From Jeotgalibacillus soli (lineage in GTDB: Bacteria; Bacillota; Bacilli; Bacillales; Jeotgalibacillaceae), in NCBI RefSeq assembly GCF_000829435.1, contig NZ_JXRP01000018.1, positions 186,001 through 250,000 of the forward strand: a stretch of DNA of 64,000 nt, written 5' to 3'. This document shows positions 26,749 to 35,510 of the stretch, piece after piece. The notes under the pieces were generated by a model that saw only the letters and a list, made by a program, of their open reading frames with translations, ran no database searches and had not been told where the DNA came from. Position 1 is the first letter of the stretch, and each line of letters opens with the position of its first letter. The translations under genes were made by a program, and so were the position numbers.

Positions 26749-27246
26749 ATGAATGAACTAAAAAAAGTGATAAAAGTAGGCATTGCTGATATGAACATGG
26801 TCAAAGCACCTGAATCGATCCGCACATCTGGCTTGGGCTCATGTGTTGGACTAGTTCTATATGACCAAGAGACGAAGAAGGCCGGATTATTACATGTGAT
26901 GCTGCCGGATTCTGGGATTTCAAAATCAGAGCCGTTCAACCATGCGAAATTTGCTGATACAGGCGTTGATGAGTTAATTAAGAAGCTGGCTCAAGAGGGT
27001 GTAAGTGTCCGAAGGCTTAAAGCAAAAATGGCGGGCGGTGCACAGATGTTCCAATTCAATATGATGCGGGATACGATGAGAATTGGACCGAGAAATGTTG
27101 AAGCCGTTAAATTTCAGTTGAATCAATTCAAAATTCCACTTATTGCAGAAGATGTTGGAGGTAACAGCGGACGTACAATCGAGTTTGACCCCGAGACTTC
27201 TAAACTCCATGTTAGAACGGTAAACCAAGGCGAAAAAGTCATTTGA
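26749..27246 (+). CDS. cheD: CheD, chemoreceptor glutamine deamidase
   Basis: CheD deamidates receptor glutamines and stimulates CheC. The 165-residue protein has the catalytic Cys in TSGLGSCVGLVLYD and the His in AGLLHVMLP, followed by the conserved KMAGGAQMFQ segment. The frame extends to a TTG at 26740 inside cheC, but the ATG at 26749 is correctly spaced from AGGGG and gives the usual length. A strong terminator follows at once, which ends the operon here. Confidence 0.96.
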   Translation: MNELKKVIKVGIADMNMVKAPESIRTSGLGSCVGLVLYDQETKKAGLLHVMLPDSGISKSEPFNHAKFADTGVDELIKKLAQEGVSVRRLKAKMAGGAQMFQFNMMRDTMRIGPRNVEAVKFQLNQFKIPLIAEDVGGNSGRTIEFDPETSKLHVRTVNQGEKVI

Positions 27247-27253
27247 AAGAACG

Positions 27254-27285
27254 AAAAAAGAACGAAATTCGGTTCGTTCTTTTTT
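27254..27285 (+). terminator. Strong intrinsic terminator after cheD
   Basis: A perfect 13-pair stem (27254-27266 with 27273-27285) around the six-base loop ATTCGG ends in a run of six T. It lies seven bases after the cheD stop and before sigD, thus separating sigD from the fla/che operon unless read through. Confidence 0.88.
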
Positions 27286-27338
27286 CATGTTTTTTCCTTT
27301 AATATTGTCATTCTAGTAGCCACATTGACGCAGGAATT

Positions 27339-27347
27339 TGATATAAT
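27339..27347 (+). promoter_or_regulatory. Extended -10 promoter candidate for sigD
   Basis: TGATATAAT is a perfect TATAAT preceded by the TG of an extended -10 element. The hexamer 17 bases upstream is GCCACA (three of six). It lies between the cheD terminator and the sigD start. Confidence 0.55.
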
Positions 27348-27387
27348 AATTTATATATATGACATGTGCGTAAAGAGGAGGAGTGCC

Positions 27388-28161
27388 ATGAGTCATTCAG
27401 CCGTTAGCCTTGAAAGACAATATTGGAAACAATGGGCTGCCTCAAGGGATGCTTATGCAGGTGATATGCTCGTAACACGATATATGCCTTTGGTGCAGTA
27501 TCATGTGCAAAGAATAGGGGTCGGTTTGCCTAAAAGTGTATCCAGAGACGATCTGAAGAGTTTAGGCCTGATGGGATTAATCGATGCTCTTCAAAAATTT
27601 GATCCTGACCGTGATCTGAAATTCGACACATATGCCTCGTTCCGGATAAGAGGAGCAATTATTGATGGTCTTAGGAAAGAGGATTGGCTTCCAAGATCGA
27701 CAAGGGAAAAGGCAAAGAAAGTAGAGGCAATGGTAGAGGAGCTCGAGCAGCAGCGTCTAAGACATGTTGAACCGGAAGAAGTGGCGCAAGCACTTCAAAT
27801 GGACGTCCACGAAGTTTATCAGACGATGCAGGAGCATTTTTATGCAAATGTTCTATCCATGGATGATCAATCTTCCGACCAAGACGATAAAGAATCTACT
27901 CGTTTTGTATTAAAGGATGAAAAAACTGTATTACCTGAAGAGCGGTTGGTTAAAAATGAATTAATTAATGATTTGTCCCGTGTCATCAGTGAATTAAATG
28001 AAAAGGAACAGCTCGTATTAAGTTTATTTTATAGCGAGGAACTTACACTTACGGAAATTGGTGAAGTATTAAACCTTTCGACTTCAAGGATTTCACAGAT
28101 TCACTCCAAATGCTTGTTTAAGCTGAAAAAACTGCTAATCGAAGAGTACAATCAGTCTTAA
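27388..28161 (+). CDS. sigD: SigD, flagellar/motility sigma factor
   Basis: SigD directs RNA polymerase to late flagellar, chemotaxis and autolysin promoters. The 257-residue protein has region 2 (DLKSLGLMGLIDALQKFDP and KFDTYASFRIRGAIIDGLR), region 3, and region 4 with the helix-turn-helix LTEIGEVLNLSTSRISQIHS. The frame runs up to 27325, but the ATG at 27388 is preceded by AGAGGAGG and matches the B. subtilis length. Unlike B. subtilis, a terminator separates it from cheD. Confidence 0.96.
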   Translation: MSHSAVSLERQYWKQWAASRDAYAGDMLVTRYMPLVQYHVQRIGVGLPKSVSRDDLKSLGLMGLIDALQKFDPDRDLKFDTYASFRIRGAIIDGLRKEDWLPRSTREKAKKVEAMVEELEQQRLRHVEPEEVAQALQMDVHEVYQTMQEHFYANVLSMDDQSSDQDDKESTRFVLKDEKTVLPEERLVKNELINDLSRVISELNEKEQLVLSLFYSEELTLTEIGEVLNLSTSRISQIHSKCLFKLKKLLIEEYNQS

Positions 28162-28185
28162 ATCCGAACTGAGGAGGAAATGTTC

Positions 28186-28497
28186 ATGAGTTTAAAGTTG
28201 ATTGAATTACAAGTCGCAATACCAAAAGCAGTAGATGCCGGAAAGTTGGCTAGTCAACAACAGGAACAAAACGCTGTTGCACAAAGTCAAATTGCCGCTC
28301 TTGCAGAAAAAGAAATTCAAAAAAAGCGGACTTCTGTTATTGAATCAGCAGAAGGAGAAAAAACAACGCTTGGAAAGTTTTCCGGATCCTCCGCAGATCA
28401 ATTGAACCACCAGAGGCAATTAAGTGAAAAAAGTGAGAGTCCCCCGAAAAACGCGCTACACCCATTTAAAGGGAAACGTGTCGATTTTTCAGGATAA
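28186..28497 (+). CDS. Uncharacterised flagellar-locus protein (HPFKGK-type C-terminus)
   Basis: I do not recognise a named gene. The 103-residue product is soluble, Gln/Ala/Lys/Ser-rich and probably largely helical or disordered. Two segments look conserved: the N-terminal IELQVAIPKAVDAGKLAS and the C-terminal HPFKGKRVDFSG. From memory, small proteins with a similar IALPK... start and a HPYKGHxIDF-like end occur beside the flagellar sigma factor in other Firmicutes; B. subtilis has no gene here. The ATG at 28186 is eight bases after GAGGAGG (an earlier ATG at 28180 is too close). It is probably co-transcribed with sigD and swrB. Confidence 0.8.
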   Translation: MSLKLIELQVAIPKAVDAGKLASQQQEQNAVAQSQIAALAEKEIQKKRTSVIESAEGEKTTLGKFSGSSADQLNHQRQLSEKSESPPKNALHPFKGKRVDFSG

Positions 28498-28509
28498 AAA
28501 GGAGTAACT

Positions 28510-29016
28510 ATGACTTACATCTTACTTGTTATATCTATATTGTTCAATCTCACTGCATTTCTCGCAATCTATTTGTTGTTTTTACGGCAAAACCGTTTGC
28601 TTCACATCGAACAAAGGAATAAACAATCTTTAAAAGAAATAGAAGAAACATTCACTAGTTACATTTATGAAATAAAAGAAGAGAATACTGCGTTTTTAAA
28701 ACAATTTGAACAGCTGCAAGATGAAACGGATCGTGATCATACGGATACGCAAGAAAAAAGTGCTGAACCAGAATTAGTTTCGCCTTCAATCCAACGTGCT
28801 TCACGCTCACTGGCTGCAAATCGATACCGGAAAATGGCATCTAGTGAGGAGGAACATGCAGAGCCTGTTTCTCCAATCGACATAATCGAAAGCATGGAGG
28901 AAACGGTAATAAGAATGAATAATGAAGGTTTTTCCATTGCAGATATTGCAAAAACACTAAATAAAGGCCAGACAGAAATTGAACTGATGCTAAAGTTTCA
29001 AAAAAAAGCTGATTAA
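28510..29016 (+). CDS. swrB: SwrB, swarming motility / flagellar assembly membrane protein
   Basis: SwrB (YlxL) promotes maturation of the flagellar type III export apparatus in B. subtilis. The 168-residue protein has an N-terminal transmembrane helix (about 3-25), a helical charged middle, and a C-terminal HTH-like segment (MNNEGFSIADIAKTLNKGQT) typical of this family. Size and place, after sigD and before rpsB, agree. Shine-Dalgarno AAAGGAG precedes the ATG. Confidence 0.88.
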   Translation: MTYILLVISILFNLTAFLAIYLLFLRQNRLLHIEQRNKQSLKEIEETFTSYIYEIKEENTAFLKQFEQLQDETDRDHTDTQEKSAEPELVSPSIQRASRSLAANRYRKMASSEEEHAEPVSPIDIIESMEETVIRMNNEGFSIADIAKTLNKGQTEIELMLKFQKKAD

Positions 29017-29020
29017 TTTC

Positions 29021-29049
29021 TTGATGACATAAATTATATATGCTATAGT
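29021..29049 (+). promoter_or_regulatory. rpsB promoter
   Basis: TTGATG (29021-29026), a 17-base spacer, and TATAGT (29044-29049) preceded by TGC form a good sigma-A promoter starting five bases after the swrB stop. No terminator separates swrB from rpsB. Confidence 0.7.
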
Positions 29050-29084
29050 AATCAATGGTGTTATCACACACGCTTCGTGATTTA

Positions 29085-29116
29085 GCGAAAGGTGCTATCT
29101 TTCAGATAGTTTTCGT
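29085..29116 (+). other. Structured rpsB 5' leader hairpin
   Basis: GCGAAA (29085-29090) pairs with TTTCGT (29111-29116), and inside it CTATCT (29095-29100) pairs with AGATAG (29104-29109). A smaller stem lies just upstream at about 29062-29081. The leader is about 110 bases long, so ribosomal-protein autoregulation is possible, but no known motif was recognised. Confidence 0.5.
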
Positions 29117-29167
29117 ACTAAAAAGGATCGAGGCGGAGGAGAAAAACCACAAGGAGGAATTAACACT

Positions 29168-29884
29168 ATGTCAGTAATTTCAATGAAACAATTGCTAGAA
29201 GCGGGTGTTCACTTCGGTCACCAGACTCGTCGCTGGAACCCGAAAATGAAGAAGTACATTTTCACAGAGCGTAACGGAATCTACATCATTGACCTTCAAA
29301 AAACGGTTAAAAAAGTAGAAGAAGCGTACAAATTTGTGAAAGAAGTTTCTGCTAACGGCGGAACATTACTTTTCGTAGGTACAAAGAAGCAAGCTCAAGA
29401 ATCAGTTAAAGAAGAAGCGGGCCGTGCTGGTATGCACTACATTAACCAACGCTGGTTGGGTGGAACATTAACTAACTTCGGTACAATCCAACTTCGTATT
29501 AACCGTCTTAAGAAAATCGAAAAGATGGAAGAAGATGGCACCTTTGAAGTGCTACCTAAGAAAGAAGTAGTACAATTAAAGAAAGAACACGAGCGTCTTG
29601 TTAAATTCCTAGGCGGAATCAGAGACATGCAAAAGCTTCCTGATGCATTGTTCATCATCGACCCACGCAAAGAGCGTATTGCGGTTGCTGAAGCTATTAA
29701 ATTGAACATTCCGATCGTTGGAATCGTAGATACTAACTGCGACCCAGACGAAATTGACTACGTAATCCCAGCTAACGATGACGCGATTCGCGCTGTCAAG
29801 CTTTTAACATCTAAAATGGCAGATGCAATTCTTGAGTCTAAACAGGTTGAAGAAGACGAAGAAGAAGCAGTAGCTGCTGAGTAA
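29168..29884 (+). CDS. rpsB: 30S ribosomal protein S2
   Basis: S2 is a peripheral 30S protein needed for S1-like interactions and initiation. The 238 residues carry the family signatures [20 protein letters not shown] at the N-terminus and the later [19 protein letters not shown] block. The Shine-Dalgarno AAGGAGG is well placed. Codon use is noticeably more biased than in the flagellar genes, as expected for a highly expressed gene. It pairs with tsf downstream across a terminator/attenuator. Confidence 0.98.
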   Translation: MSVISMKQLLEAGVHFGHQTRRWNPKMKKYIFTERNGIYIIDLQKTVKKVEEAYKFVKEVSANGGTLLFVGTKKQAQESVKEEAGRAGMHYINQRWLGGTLTNFGTIQLRINRLKKIEKMEEDGTFEVLPKKEVVQLKKEHERLVKFLGGIRDMQKLPDALFIIDPRKERIAVAEAIKLNIPIVGIVDTNCDPDEIDYVIPANDDAIRAVKLLTSKMADAILESKQVEEDEEEAVAAE

Positions 29885-29895
29885 TGCAAGACTGT

Positions 29896-29931
29896 AAAAG
29901 GTGATAAGTGGATTTTCCCTTATCACCTTTT
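29896..29931 (+). terminator. rpsB-tsf terminator/attenuator
   Basis: A 13-pair stem (29896-29908 with 29919-29931) with a ten-base loop and T-run. It lies between two co-regulated genes, so partial read-through to tsf is likely; no separate tsf promoter was seen. Confidence 0.85.
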
Positions 29932-29980
29932 TTCAAGGAAATTAAAGAAACATAATGCGATTGAAGGAGGAAGTTTCCAC

Positions 29981-30862
29981 ATGACAATTACAGCTCAAAT
30001 GGTTAAAGAACTTCGTGAAAAAACGGGTGCAGGAATGATGGACTGCAAAAAAGCTCTTCAAGAAACAGAAGGGGATATGGACAAAGCGATCGATTTCCTA
30101 CGTGAAAAAGGAATTGCTAAAGCAGCTAAAAAAGCTGATCGTATCGCAGCAGAAGGCTCTACTTACATCGTAAGTGAAGGAAACACAGCAGTAATTCTTG
30201 AAGTTAATGCTGAAACAGACTTCGTTGCTAAAAACGAAGGCTTCCAAATTCTTGTGAAAGAATTAGGTGCTCATTTGTTAGCGAACAAACCTGAAACGGT
30301 TGAAGAGGCGCTTGAGCAAAAAATGGAAAATGGAAACACTGTTGCTGAGCAAATCAACAATGCGATTTCTAAAATTGGTGAAAAATTAACACTTCGTCGT
30401 TTTGCTATTCGCACTAAGGGTGACAATGATGCATTTGGTGAGTACCTTCATATGGGTGGACGCATTGGTGTACTAGCTGTTCTTGAAGGAACAACAGATG
30501 CTGCTGCTGCGAAAGATGTAGCTATGCACGCAGCTGCACTTAACCCTAAATATGTTTCTCGCGACCAAGTGTCTCAAGAAGAAGTGGATCGTGAGCGTGA
30601 AGTGTTAACGAAACAGGCTCTTGAAGAAGGAAAGCCTGAAAACATCGTTGCGAAAATGGTAGAAGGACGTCTCAGCAAATATTTTGAAGAGATTTGTATC
30701 CTTGATCAGCCTTTTGTAAAAGACCCGGACCAAAAAGTTCGTAAATTCCTCGAAACTAAAAATGCTACTTTGACTGACTTTGTTCGTTACGAAGTTGGAG
30801 AAGGTATTGAAAAACGTCAAGATGACTTTGCTGCTGAAGTAATGAGCCAGGTTAAAAAATAA
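29981..30862 (+). CDS. tsf: Elongation factor Ts
   Basis: EF-Ts exchanges GDP for GTP on EF-Tu. The 293-residue protein has the N-terminal UBA-like domain with [14 protein letters not shown] at about 16-29, the TDFVAKNE motif near residue 80, and the core and C-terminal modules. A strong AAGGAGG Shine-Dalgarno precedes the ATG. Length fits the family. Confidence 0.98.
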   Translation: MTITAQMVKELREKTGAGMMDCKKALQETEGDMDKAIDFLREKGIAKAAKKADRIAAEGSTYIVSEGNTAVILEVNAETDFVAKNEGFQILVKELGAHLLANKPETVEEALEQKMENGNTVAEQINNAISKIGEKLTLRRFAIRTKGDNDAFGEYLHMGGRIGVLAVLEGTTDAAAAKDVAMHAAALNPKYVSRDQVSQEEVDREREVLTKQALEEGKPENIVAKMVEGRLSKYFEEICILDQPFVKDPDQKVRKFLETKNATLTDFVRYEVGEGIEKRQDDFAAEVMSQVKK

Positions 30863-30902
30863 TAAAAGTGAAGTTCATCTTTTCATTGATGGTACTCTTA
30901 CT

Positions 30903-30933
30903 AATGGGGGACACTTAGTGTTCCCTATTTTTT
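30903..30933 (+). terminator. tsf terminator
   Basis: Twelve pairs (30903-30914 with 30918-30929, two G-U) around a TTA loop followed by a T-run to 30933. It precedes the pyrH Shine-Dalgarno. Confidence 0.8.
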
Positions 30934-30961
30934 GGAATAAAACATACATAAGGAGGATCTC

Positions 30962-31687
30962 ATGAGCGAATCAAAATATAAACGTGTGGTATTAAAATTA
31001 AGTGGAGAAGCTTTAGCGGGGGATACCGGATTTGGTATTCATCCTCCGATTATTAAGTCAGTTGCTGAACAAGTAAAAGAGCTGGCTGAGCTTGGAGTTG
31101 AAGTAGCTGTTGTTGTAGGCGGCGGGAATATTTGGAGAGGCAAGATCGGTAGTGAAATGGGTATGGACCGTGCATCTGCCGATTATATGGGTATGCTGGC
31201 TACAGTGATGAACTCTTTGGCGTTACAGGACAGCCTTGAAAATTTAGGTGTTCAAACGCGTGTTCAATCATCTATTGAAATGCGTCAGGTAGCTGAGCCT
31301 TACATTCGCAGAAAAGCGATCCGTCACCTGGAGAAAAAAAGAGTTGTCATCTTTGCTGCTGGAACTGGAAATCCATATTTTTCAACAGATACAACAGCTG
31401 CGTTACGAGCTGCTGAAATTGAAGCAGAAGTGATTCTTATGGCGAAAAACAATGTTGATGGCGTTTATTCTGCTGATCCTAAGATTGATAGCACTGCAGT
31501 AAAGTATGATGAATTAACATTCTTGGATGTGCTTCGTGAAGGATTAGCTGTCATGGACTCTACTGCATCATCTCTTTGTATGGACAACGACATTCCACTC
31601 ATAGTATTCTCAATTATGGAGAATGGAAATATCAAACGAGCTGCATTGGGAGAACCAATCGGCACAATTGTCAGGGGGAAAGCGTGA
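30962..31687 (+). CDS. pyrH: Uridylate kinase
   Basis: PyrH phosphorylates UMP to UDP with ATP in pyrimidine nucleotide synthesis. The 241 residues start with the amino-acid-kinase glycine-rich [15 protein letters not shown] (about 12-26), then [11 protein letters not shown] and the nucleotide-binding [14 protein letters not shown] near residue 160. The ATG follows AAGGAGG. The stop codon overlaps the frr start (TGATG). Confidence 0.97.
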   Translation: MSESKYKRVVLKLSGEALAGDTGFGIHPPIIKSVAEQVKELAELGVEVAVVVGGGNIWRGKIGSEMGMDRASADYMGMLATVMNSLALQDSLENLGVQTRVQSSIEMRQVAEPYIRRKAIRHLEKKRVVIFAAGTGNPYFSTDTTAALRAAEIEAEVILMAKNNVDGVYSADPKIDSTAVKYDELTFLDVLREGLAVMDSTASSLCMDNDIPLIVFSIMENGNIKRAALGEPIGTIVRGKA

Positions 31688-32244
31688 TGACGAAACAAAC
31701 AATTGATCAAACAAAAGATAAAATGGATAAAGCGGTTCAAGCTTTTTCGCGAGAGCTAGCTTCTATTCGTGCAGGTCGTGCAAGTGCATCACTATTTGAT
31801 AAACTTACGGTTGATTACTACGGAGCACCAACACCGATTAATCAAGTAGCTTCAATCACTGTTCCGGAAGCTCGACTGATTCAAATTACTCCTTACGATA
31901 AAACGATTCTTGGGGATATCGAAAAGGCTATTCAAAAATCGGATCTTGGACTGAACCCATCAAATGATGGATCGCTCATTCGTATCACCATTCCTGCCCT
32001 TACAGAAGAGCGTCGCAAAGACCTTGCGAAACAGGTTAAAAAAGAGGCGGAAGAAGCTAAGGTTGCAGTACGTAATGTGCGTCGCGATGCAAATGATGAA
32101 CTTAAAAAGCTAGAGAAAAGCAGTGAAATTACAGAAGATGAGCTGCGCAGCTATAATGATGACGTACAAAAAATGACGGATCTTCATATATCCAAAATTG
32201 ATGAGCTAGCAAAAGAAAAAGAGAAGGAAATACTGGAAGTATAA
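31687..32244 (+). CDS. frr: Ribosome recycling factor
   Basis: RRF splits the post-termination ribosome with EF-G. The 185-residue product has exactly the usual length, with [20 protein letters not shown] near the N-terminus and [20 protein letters not shown] later. The open frame continues upstream inside pyrH, but the ATG at 31687, overlapping the pyrH stop and preceded by AGGGGGAAAG, is the true start. Confidence 0.97.
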   Translation: MTKQTIDQTKDKMDKAVQAFSRELASIRAGRASASLFDKLTVDYYGAPTPINQVASITVPEARLIQITPYDKTILGDIEKAIQKSDLGLNPSNDGSLIRITIPALTEERRKDLAKQVKKEAEEAKVAVRNVRRDANDELKKLEKSSEITEDELRSYNDDVQKMTDLHISKIDELAKEKEKEILEV

Positions 32245-32253
32245 GATTCCTTG

Positions 32254-32282
32254 GAAAGCCCTCTATTCAATAGGGGGCTTTC
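32254..32282 (+). terminator. frr terminator
   Basis: Twelve pairs (32254-32265 with 32271-32282, one G-U) around a five-base loop. The T-tail is short and interrupted, so termination may be partial. Confidence 0.7.
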
Positions 32283-32378
32283 TTGTTTATAAATTATCGT
32301 TATGTTTGAAAACAGTCACAATTAACATTATGATATACGTAGGTTTTAAATGAGAATAGACATTTCTGCTAGAAAATT

Positions 32379-32387
32379 TGTTATGAT
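32379..32387 (+). promoter_or_regulatory. Extended -10 promoter candidate for uppS
   Basis: TGTTATGAT: TATGAT with an upstream TG extension; TAGACA lies 19 bases further upstream. It stands between the frr terminator and uppS. Confidence 0.5.
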
Positions 32388-32432
32388 AGGAAGAGCATGA
32401 TTTCATGCCAATTACTGTATGGGGGATGTACA

Positions 32433-33224
32433 ATGCTCGATAAAATGAAAATATGGAAGTCCACGAAAGAGCTGGGCACCCTTGAAGATCGAATAAATGA
32501 TTGCATGCAATGTGAAATTCCTAAACATATTGCGATTATTATGGACGGGAATGGAAGATGGGCAAAGAAAAGAGCTCTTCCAAGAATAGCGGGTCATCAC
32601 GAAGGAATGAAAACGGTACGTAAAATTACAAGATTAGCAAATCGTCTGGGAGTTAAGGAATTAACGTTATATGCGTTTTCGACAGAAAATTGGAAGCGGC
32701 CTAAACTTGAAGTTGATTATTTAATGAAACTACCTGAGGAGTTTTTAGGCTCATTTTTGCCTGAACTTGTTGAAGAAAATGTTCAGGTGCAAATGATGGG
32801 AGATCAATCCCTAATCCCGTCACATACAATAAAAGCGATAAGCCATGCGGTTAAAGAAACGTCTCATAATGATGGACTAATTTTGAATTTTGCTTTTAAT
32901 TACGGCAGCCGATCAGAAATATTGTCTGCAGTTAAAAATATTGCTTTGGAAGTTCAAAACAGTGAACTGAACATTCATCAAATTGATGAGAAATTGTTTT
33001 CTTCCTATTTAATGTCAGGTCATTTATCGGATCCGGATTTACTTATTCGGACAAGCGGTGAAATAAGATTAAGTAATTTTATGCTTTGGCAAGTTGCGTA
33101 TGCAGAATTATGGTTTACAAATGTATTATGGCCTGATTTTAGTGAACAGCATTTGCTTGAAGCGATCGAAGCCTATCAAAGTCGCAGTAGACGATTTGGC
33201 GGACTGAAAAGCGAGGAATCGTAG
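32433..33224 (+). CDS. uppS: Undecaprenyl diphosphate synthase
   Basis: UppS condenses isopentenyl diphosphate onto farnesyl diphosphate to give the C55 carrier for cell wall synthesis. The 263-residue cis-prenyltransferase has the catalytic Asp D38 in IIMDGNGRWA and the C-terminal LIRTSGEIRLSNFMLWQVAY signature. The frame extends to 32397, but the ATG at 32433 has a GGGGGATG Shine-Dalgarno. cdsA starts directly after the stop. Confidence 0.97.
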   Translation: MLDKMKIWKSTKELGTLEDRINDCMQCEIPKHIAIIMDGNGRWAKKRALPRIAGHHEGMKTVRKITRLANRLGVKELTLYAFSTENWKRPKLEVDYLMKLPEEFLGSFLPELVEENVQVQMMGDQSLIPSHTIKAISHAVKETSHNDGLILNFAFNYGSRSEILSAVKNIALEVQNSELNIHQIDEKLFSSYLMSGHLSDPDLLIRTSGEIRLSNFMLWQVAYAELWFTNVLWPDFSEQHLLEAIEAYQSRSRRFGGLKSEES

Positions 33225-34013
33225 ATGAAGCAGAGAATTATTACAGGTATTATTGCGGGAGGGCTGTTTCTGCCGATTGTATGGATCGGTGGAATGCTCT
33301 TTGTTATTGGTACATATGTTATTGCTACGATCGCATTACAAGAGGTTTTGAAAATGCGGTCTATAAAAGTGTTGTCAATTCCGGGTGCGATTTCCATTAT
33401 AACGCTCTGGGTGTTTTTACTGCCTGATGAGTATTATGAAATTTTAAACAGATTAAATTACACAAAAATTGAAACTGCATTATTTGCAGTACTTCTCCTT
33501 TTAATTTATACGGTAGCGAAAAAAAATCGATTTACGTTTGATGACGCAGCATTTTCGATTTTTGCAATGCTGTATGTTGGGATTGGATTTTATTATTTTA
33601 TTGAAACAAGAGATGAGGGCATCCAGTTTGTCATTTATTCTTTGTTAGTTATTTGGACAACAGATTCAGGAGCTTATTTCGTGGGAAGGTCATTTGGACG
33701 CCGAAAGCTTTGGCCTGACATTAGTCCAAACAAAACAGTAGAAGGATTCATTGGAGGAATATTATCAGCGATTGTATTTGCCGTTGTATTCGCTCTTTTT
33801 GTACCGCTAGGCCTACCAATTTGGTACCTTCTGATTGCAACCGTCATTTTATCAATATTTGGCCAGTTAGGAGATCTGGTTGAATCTGCATTAAAGCGTC
33901 ATTATGGCGTAAAGGATTCAGGCAACATATTACCTGGACACGGGGGGCTATTGGATCGATTTGATAGCTTGTTGTTTGTTCTTCCTTTATTACACATTTT
34001 GCAAATTGTATAG
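33225..34013 (+). CDS. cdsA: Phosphatidate cytidylyltransferase
   Basis: CdsA makes CDP-diacylglycerol from phosphatidate and CTP for phospholipid synthesis. The 262-residue membrane protein has about seven to eight hydrophobic helices, the [15 protein letters not shown] motif in the middle, and the C-terminal CDS signature [20 protein letters not shown] with the LLDRFDS tail. It is adjacent to uppS without a gap. Confidence 0.97.
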   Translation: MKQRIITGIIAGGLFLPIVWIGGMLFVIGTYVIATIALQEVLKMRSIKVLSIPGAISIITLWVFLLPDEYYEILNRLNYTKIETALFAVLLLLIYTVAKKNRFTFDDAAFSIFAMLYVGIGFYYFIETRDEGIQFVIYSLLVIWTTDSGAYFVGRSFGRRKLWPDISPNKTVEGFIGGILSAIVFAVVFALFVPLGLPIWYLLIATVILSIFGQLGDLVESALKRHYGVKDSGNILPGHGGLLDRFDSLLFVLPLLHILQIV

Positions 34014-34043
34014 TTACAGGTATTTTAATTTGGAGGTTTGGCA

Positions 34044-35192
34044 ATGAAAAAAATAAGTTTAATGGGTGCTTCGGGTTCGATTGGCATACAAACCCTCGAT
34101 GTCATTCGTCAGCACCCTCATGCTTTTTCATTAGTAGCATTTTCTGTAGGAAAGAATTTGGATGTTGCGAGATCGGTAATTATGGAGTTTAAACCTGCGT
34201 TAGTATCTGTGCAAAATAAAGAAGATGCATTGATACTTTCTTCTGAACTGCCCACTGGTACGAAAATTATGTTCGGGCTGGAAGGATTAATTGCGGTTGC
34301 TACATATGATCAAGCTGAGGTTGTCGTCAATGCGGTCCTTGGAAGCATTGGGCTTGAGCCTACTATGAAAGCAATAGAAGCGAAAAAAACGATCGCCATT
34401 GCAAATAAAGAAACGTTAGTAACAGCTGGACACCTGGTAATGGAAGCAGCGAGAAAGCACGCGGTTAATATCCTGCCAGTTGACAGTGAGCATTCAGCGA
34501 TCTTTCAGGCACTTCAGGGTGAATATAAAAAAAACATTGAAAGGTTGGTCATTACGGCATCTGGGGGAAGCTTTAGAGATCGAACAAGGGCTGAATTAAA
34601 AACAGTTACTGTAGAGGATGCTCTAAAACATCCCAATTGGTCAATGGGTGCAAAAATAACGATCGATTCAGCAAGCATGATGAATAAAGGATTAGAAGTG
34701 ATTGAAGCGCATTGGCTGTTCGCTTTGCCATATGATCAAATTGATGTACTTCTTCACAGGGAAAGCATCATTCATTCAATGATCGAATTTCATGACAGCA
34801 GTGTGATGGCTCAGCTTGGAACACCTGATATGAGGGTTCCGATTCAATATGCACTTACATACCCGGATCGATTGCCCTTAAAAGACGCAACAAGATTACG
34901 TTTAGAAGACATTGGTAAGCTGCATTTTCAATCAATGGATTTTGATCGGTTTCGCTGTTTGGGTTTTGCCTATGAAGCGGGACGAATTGGTGGAACGATG
35001 CCCACAGTATTAAATGCAGCGAATGAATCAGCTGTTGCTGCATTCCTTCAAGGGAAAATCAGCTTTTTAGAAATCGAGGATATGATTGAACGAGCCATGC
35101 ATGAGCATCAGCTAATTCAAAATCCTGATCTTTCAACCATTCTTGAGGTTGATAAGGAAACGAGACATCGAGTTCTCTCCTTTAAACCGTGA
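34044..35192 (+). CDS. dxr: 1-deoxy-D-xylulose 5-phosphate reductoisomerase
   Basis: Dxr makes MEP from DXP with NADPH in the non-mevalonate isoprenoid pathway, upstream of UppS. The NADPH-binding GASGSIG is at residues 8-14; the substrate and metal site includes [13 protein letters not shown] and the [18 protein letters not shown] segment. Length is 382. The in-frame TTG at 34038 is inside the spacing from GGAGG; the ATG at 34044 is the start. A repeat element separates it from rasP. Confidence 0.97.
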   Translation: MKKISLMGASGSIGIQTLDVIRQHPHAFSLVAFSVGKNLDVARSVIMEFKPALVSVQNKEDALILSSELPTGTKIMFGLEGLIAVATYDQAEVVVNAVLGSIGLEPTMKAIEAKKTIAIANKETLVTAGHLVMEAARKHAVNILPVDSEHSAIFQALQGEYKKNIERLVITASGGSFRDRTRAELKTVTVEDALKHPNWSMGAKITIDSASMMNKGLEVIEAHWLFALPYDQIDVLLHRESIIHSMIEFHDSSVMAQLGTPDMRVPIQYALTYPDRLPLKDATRLRLEDIGKLHFQSMDFDRFRCLGFAYEAGRIGGTMPTVLNAANESAVAAFLQGKISFLEIEDMIERAMHEHQLIQNPDLSTILEVDKETRHRVLSFKP

Positions 35193-35220
35193 TGAAAAAT
35201 TACCCCGCTCTTTTTGAACG

Positions 35221-35229
35221 TGTTACAAT
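35221..35229 (+). promoter_or_regulatory. Extended -10 promoter candidate upstream of rasP
   Basis: TGTTACAAT lies in the dxr-rasP gap, before the repeat. No clear -35. If used, the repeat would lie in the rasP 5' untranslated leader. A 17-codon open frame (ATG 35246, stop 35297) with a GTGAGGA Shine-Dalgarno follows; it could be a leader peptide or chance. Confidence 0.35.
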
Positions 35230-35302
35230 AAGTGAGGATAATAAAATGAATGGGGATTTGAATATTGCAAAGCCGCTCCATTCGTCTTATGGTTTATAAA
35301 TA

Positions 35303-35486
35303 CTGGCTCTGTTAAACTCGCCTGTTGATTTCCGCTTCAGGCGTTCGTTTTCCGCGGACGCTCTGTCGCTCTTCGGCGCTATGCGCCTGCGGGGTTCTCC
35401 CATTGACTCGCTTCTCCCGCAGGAGTCTCACGCCTTTCGCTCCAATCAAAATCGTGCAAAAATCAACAATGATCTTTAACATAGCC
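35303..35486 (+). repeat. GC-rich palindromic interspersed repeat with terminal inverted repeats
   Basis: The 318-base gap between dxr and rasP holds this element, much richer in GC than its surroundings. Its ends are inverted: GGCTCTGTTAAA (35305-35316) against TTTAACATAGCC (35475-35486), 11 of 12 complementary. Internal dyads include TTGATT.../...AATCAA arms, GGCGC-TAT-GCGCC (35375-35387 region) and CCTGCGGG paired with CCCGCAGG. The six-base TAAATA occurs directly on both sides (35297-35302 and 35487-35492), which looks like a target duplication. There is no coding capacity. From memory, near-identical sequences occur in many copies between genes of Bacillaceae genomes. It lies nine bases before the rasP Shine-Dalgarno. 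Confidence 0.75.
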
Positions 35487-35510
35487 TAAATAATAAAGGT
35501 GGTTGTGACA

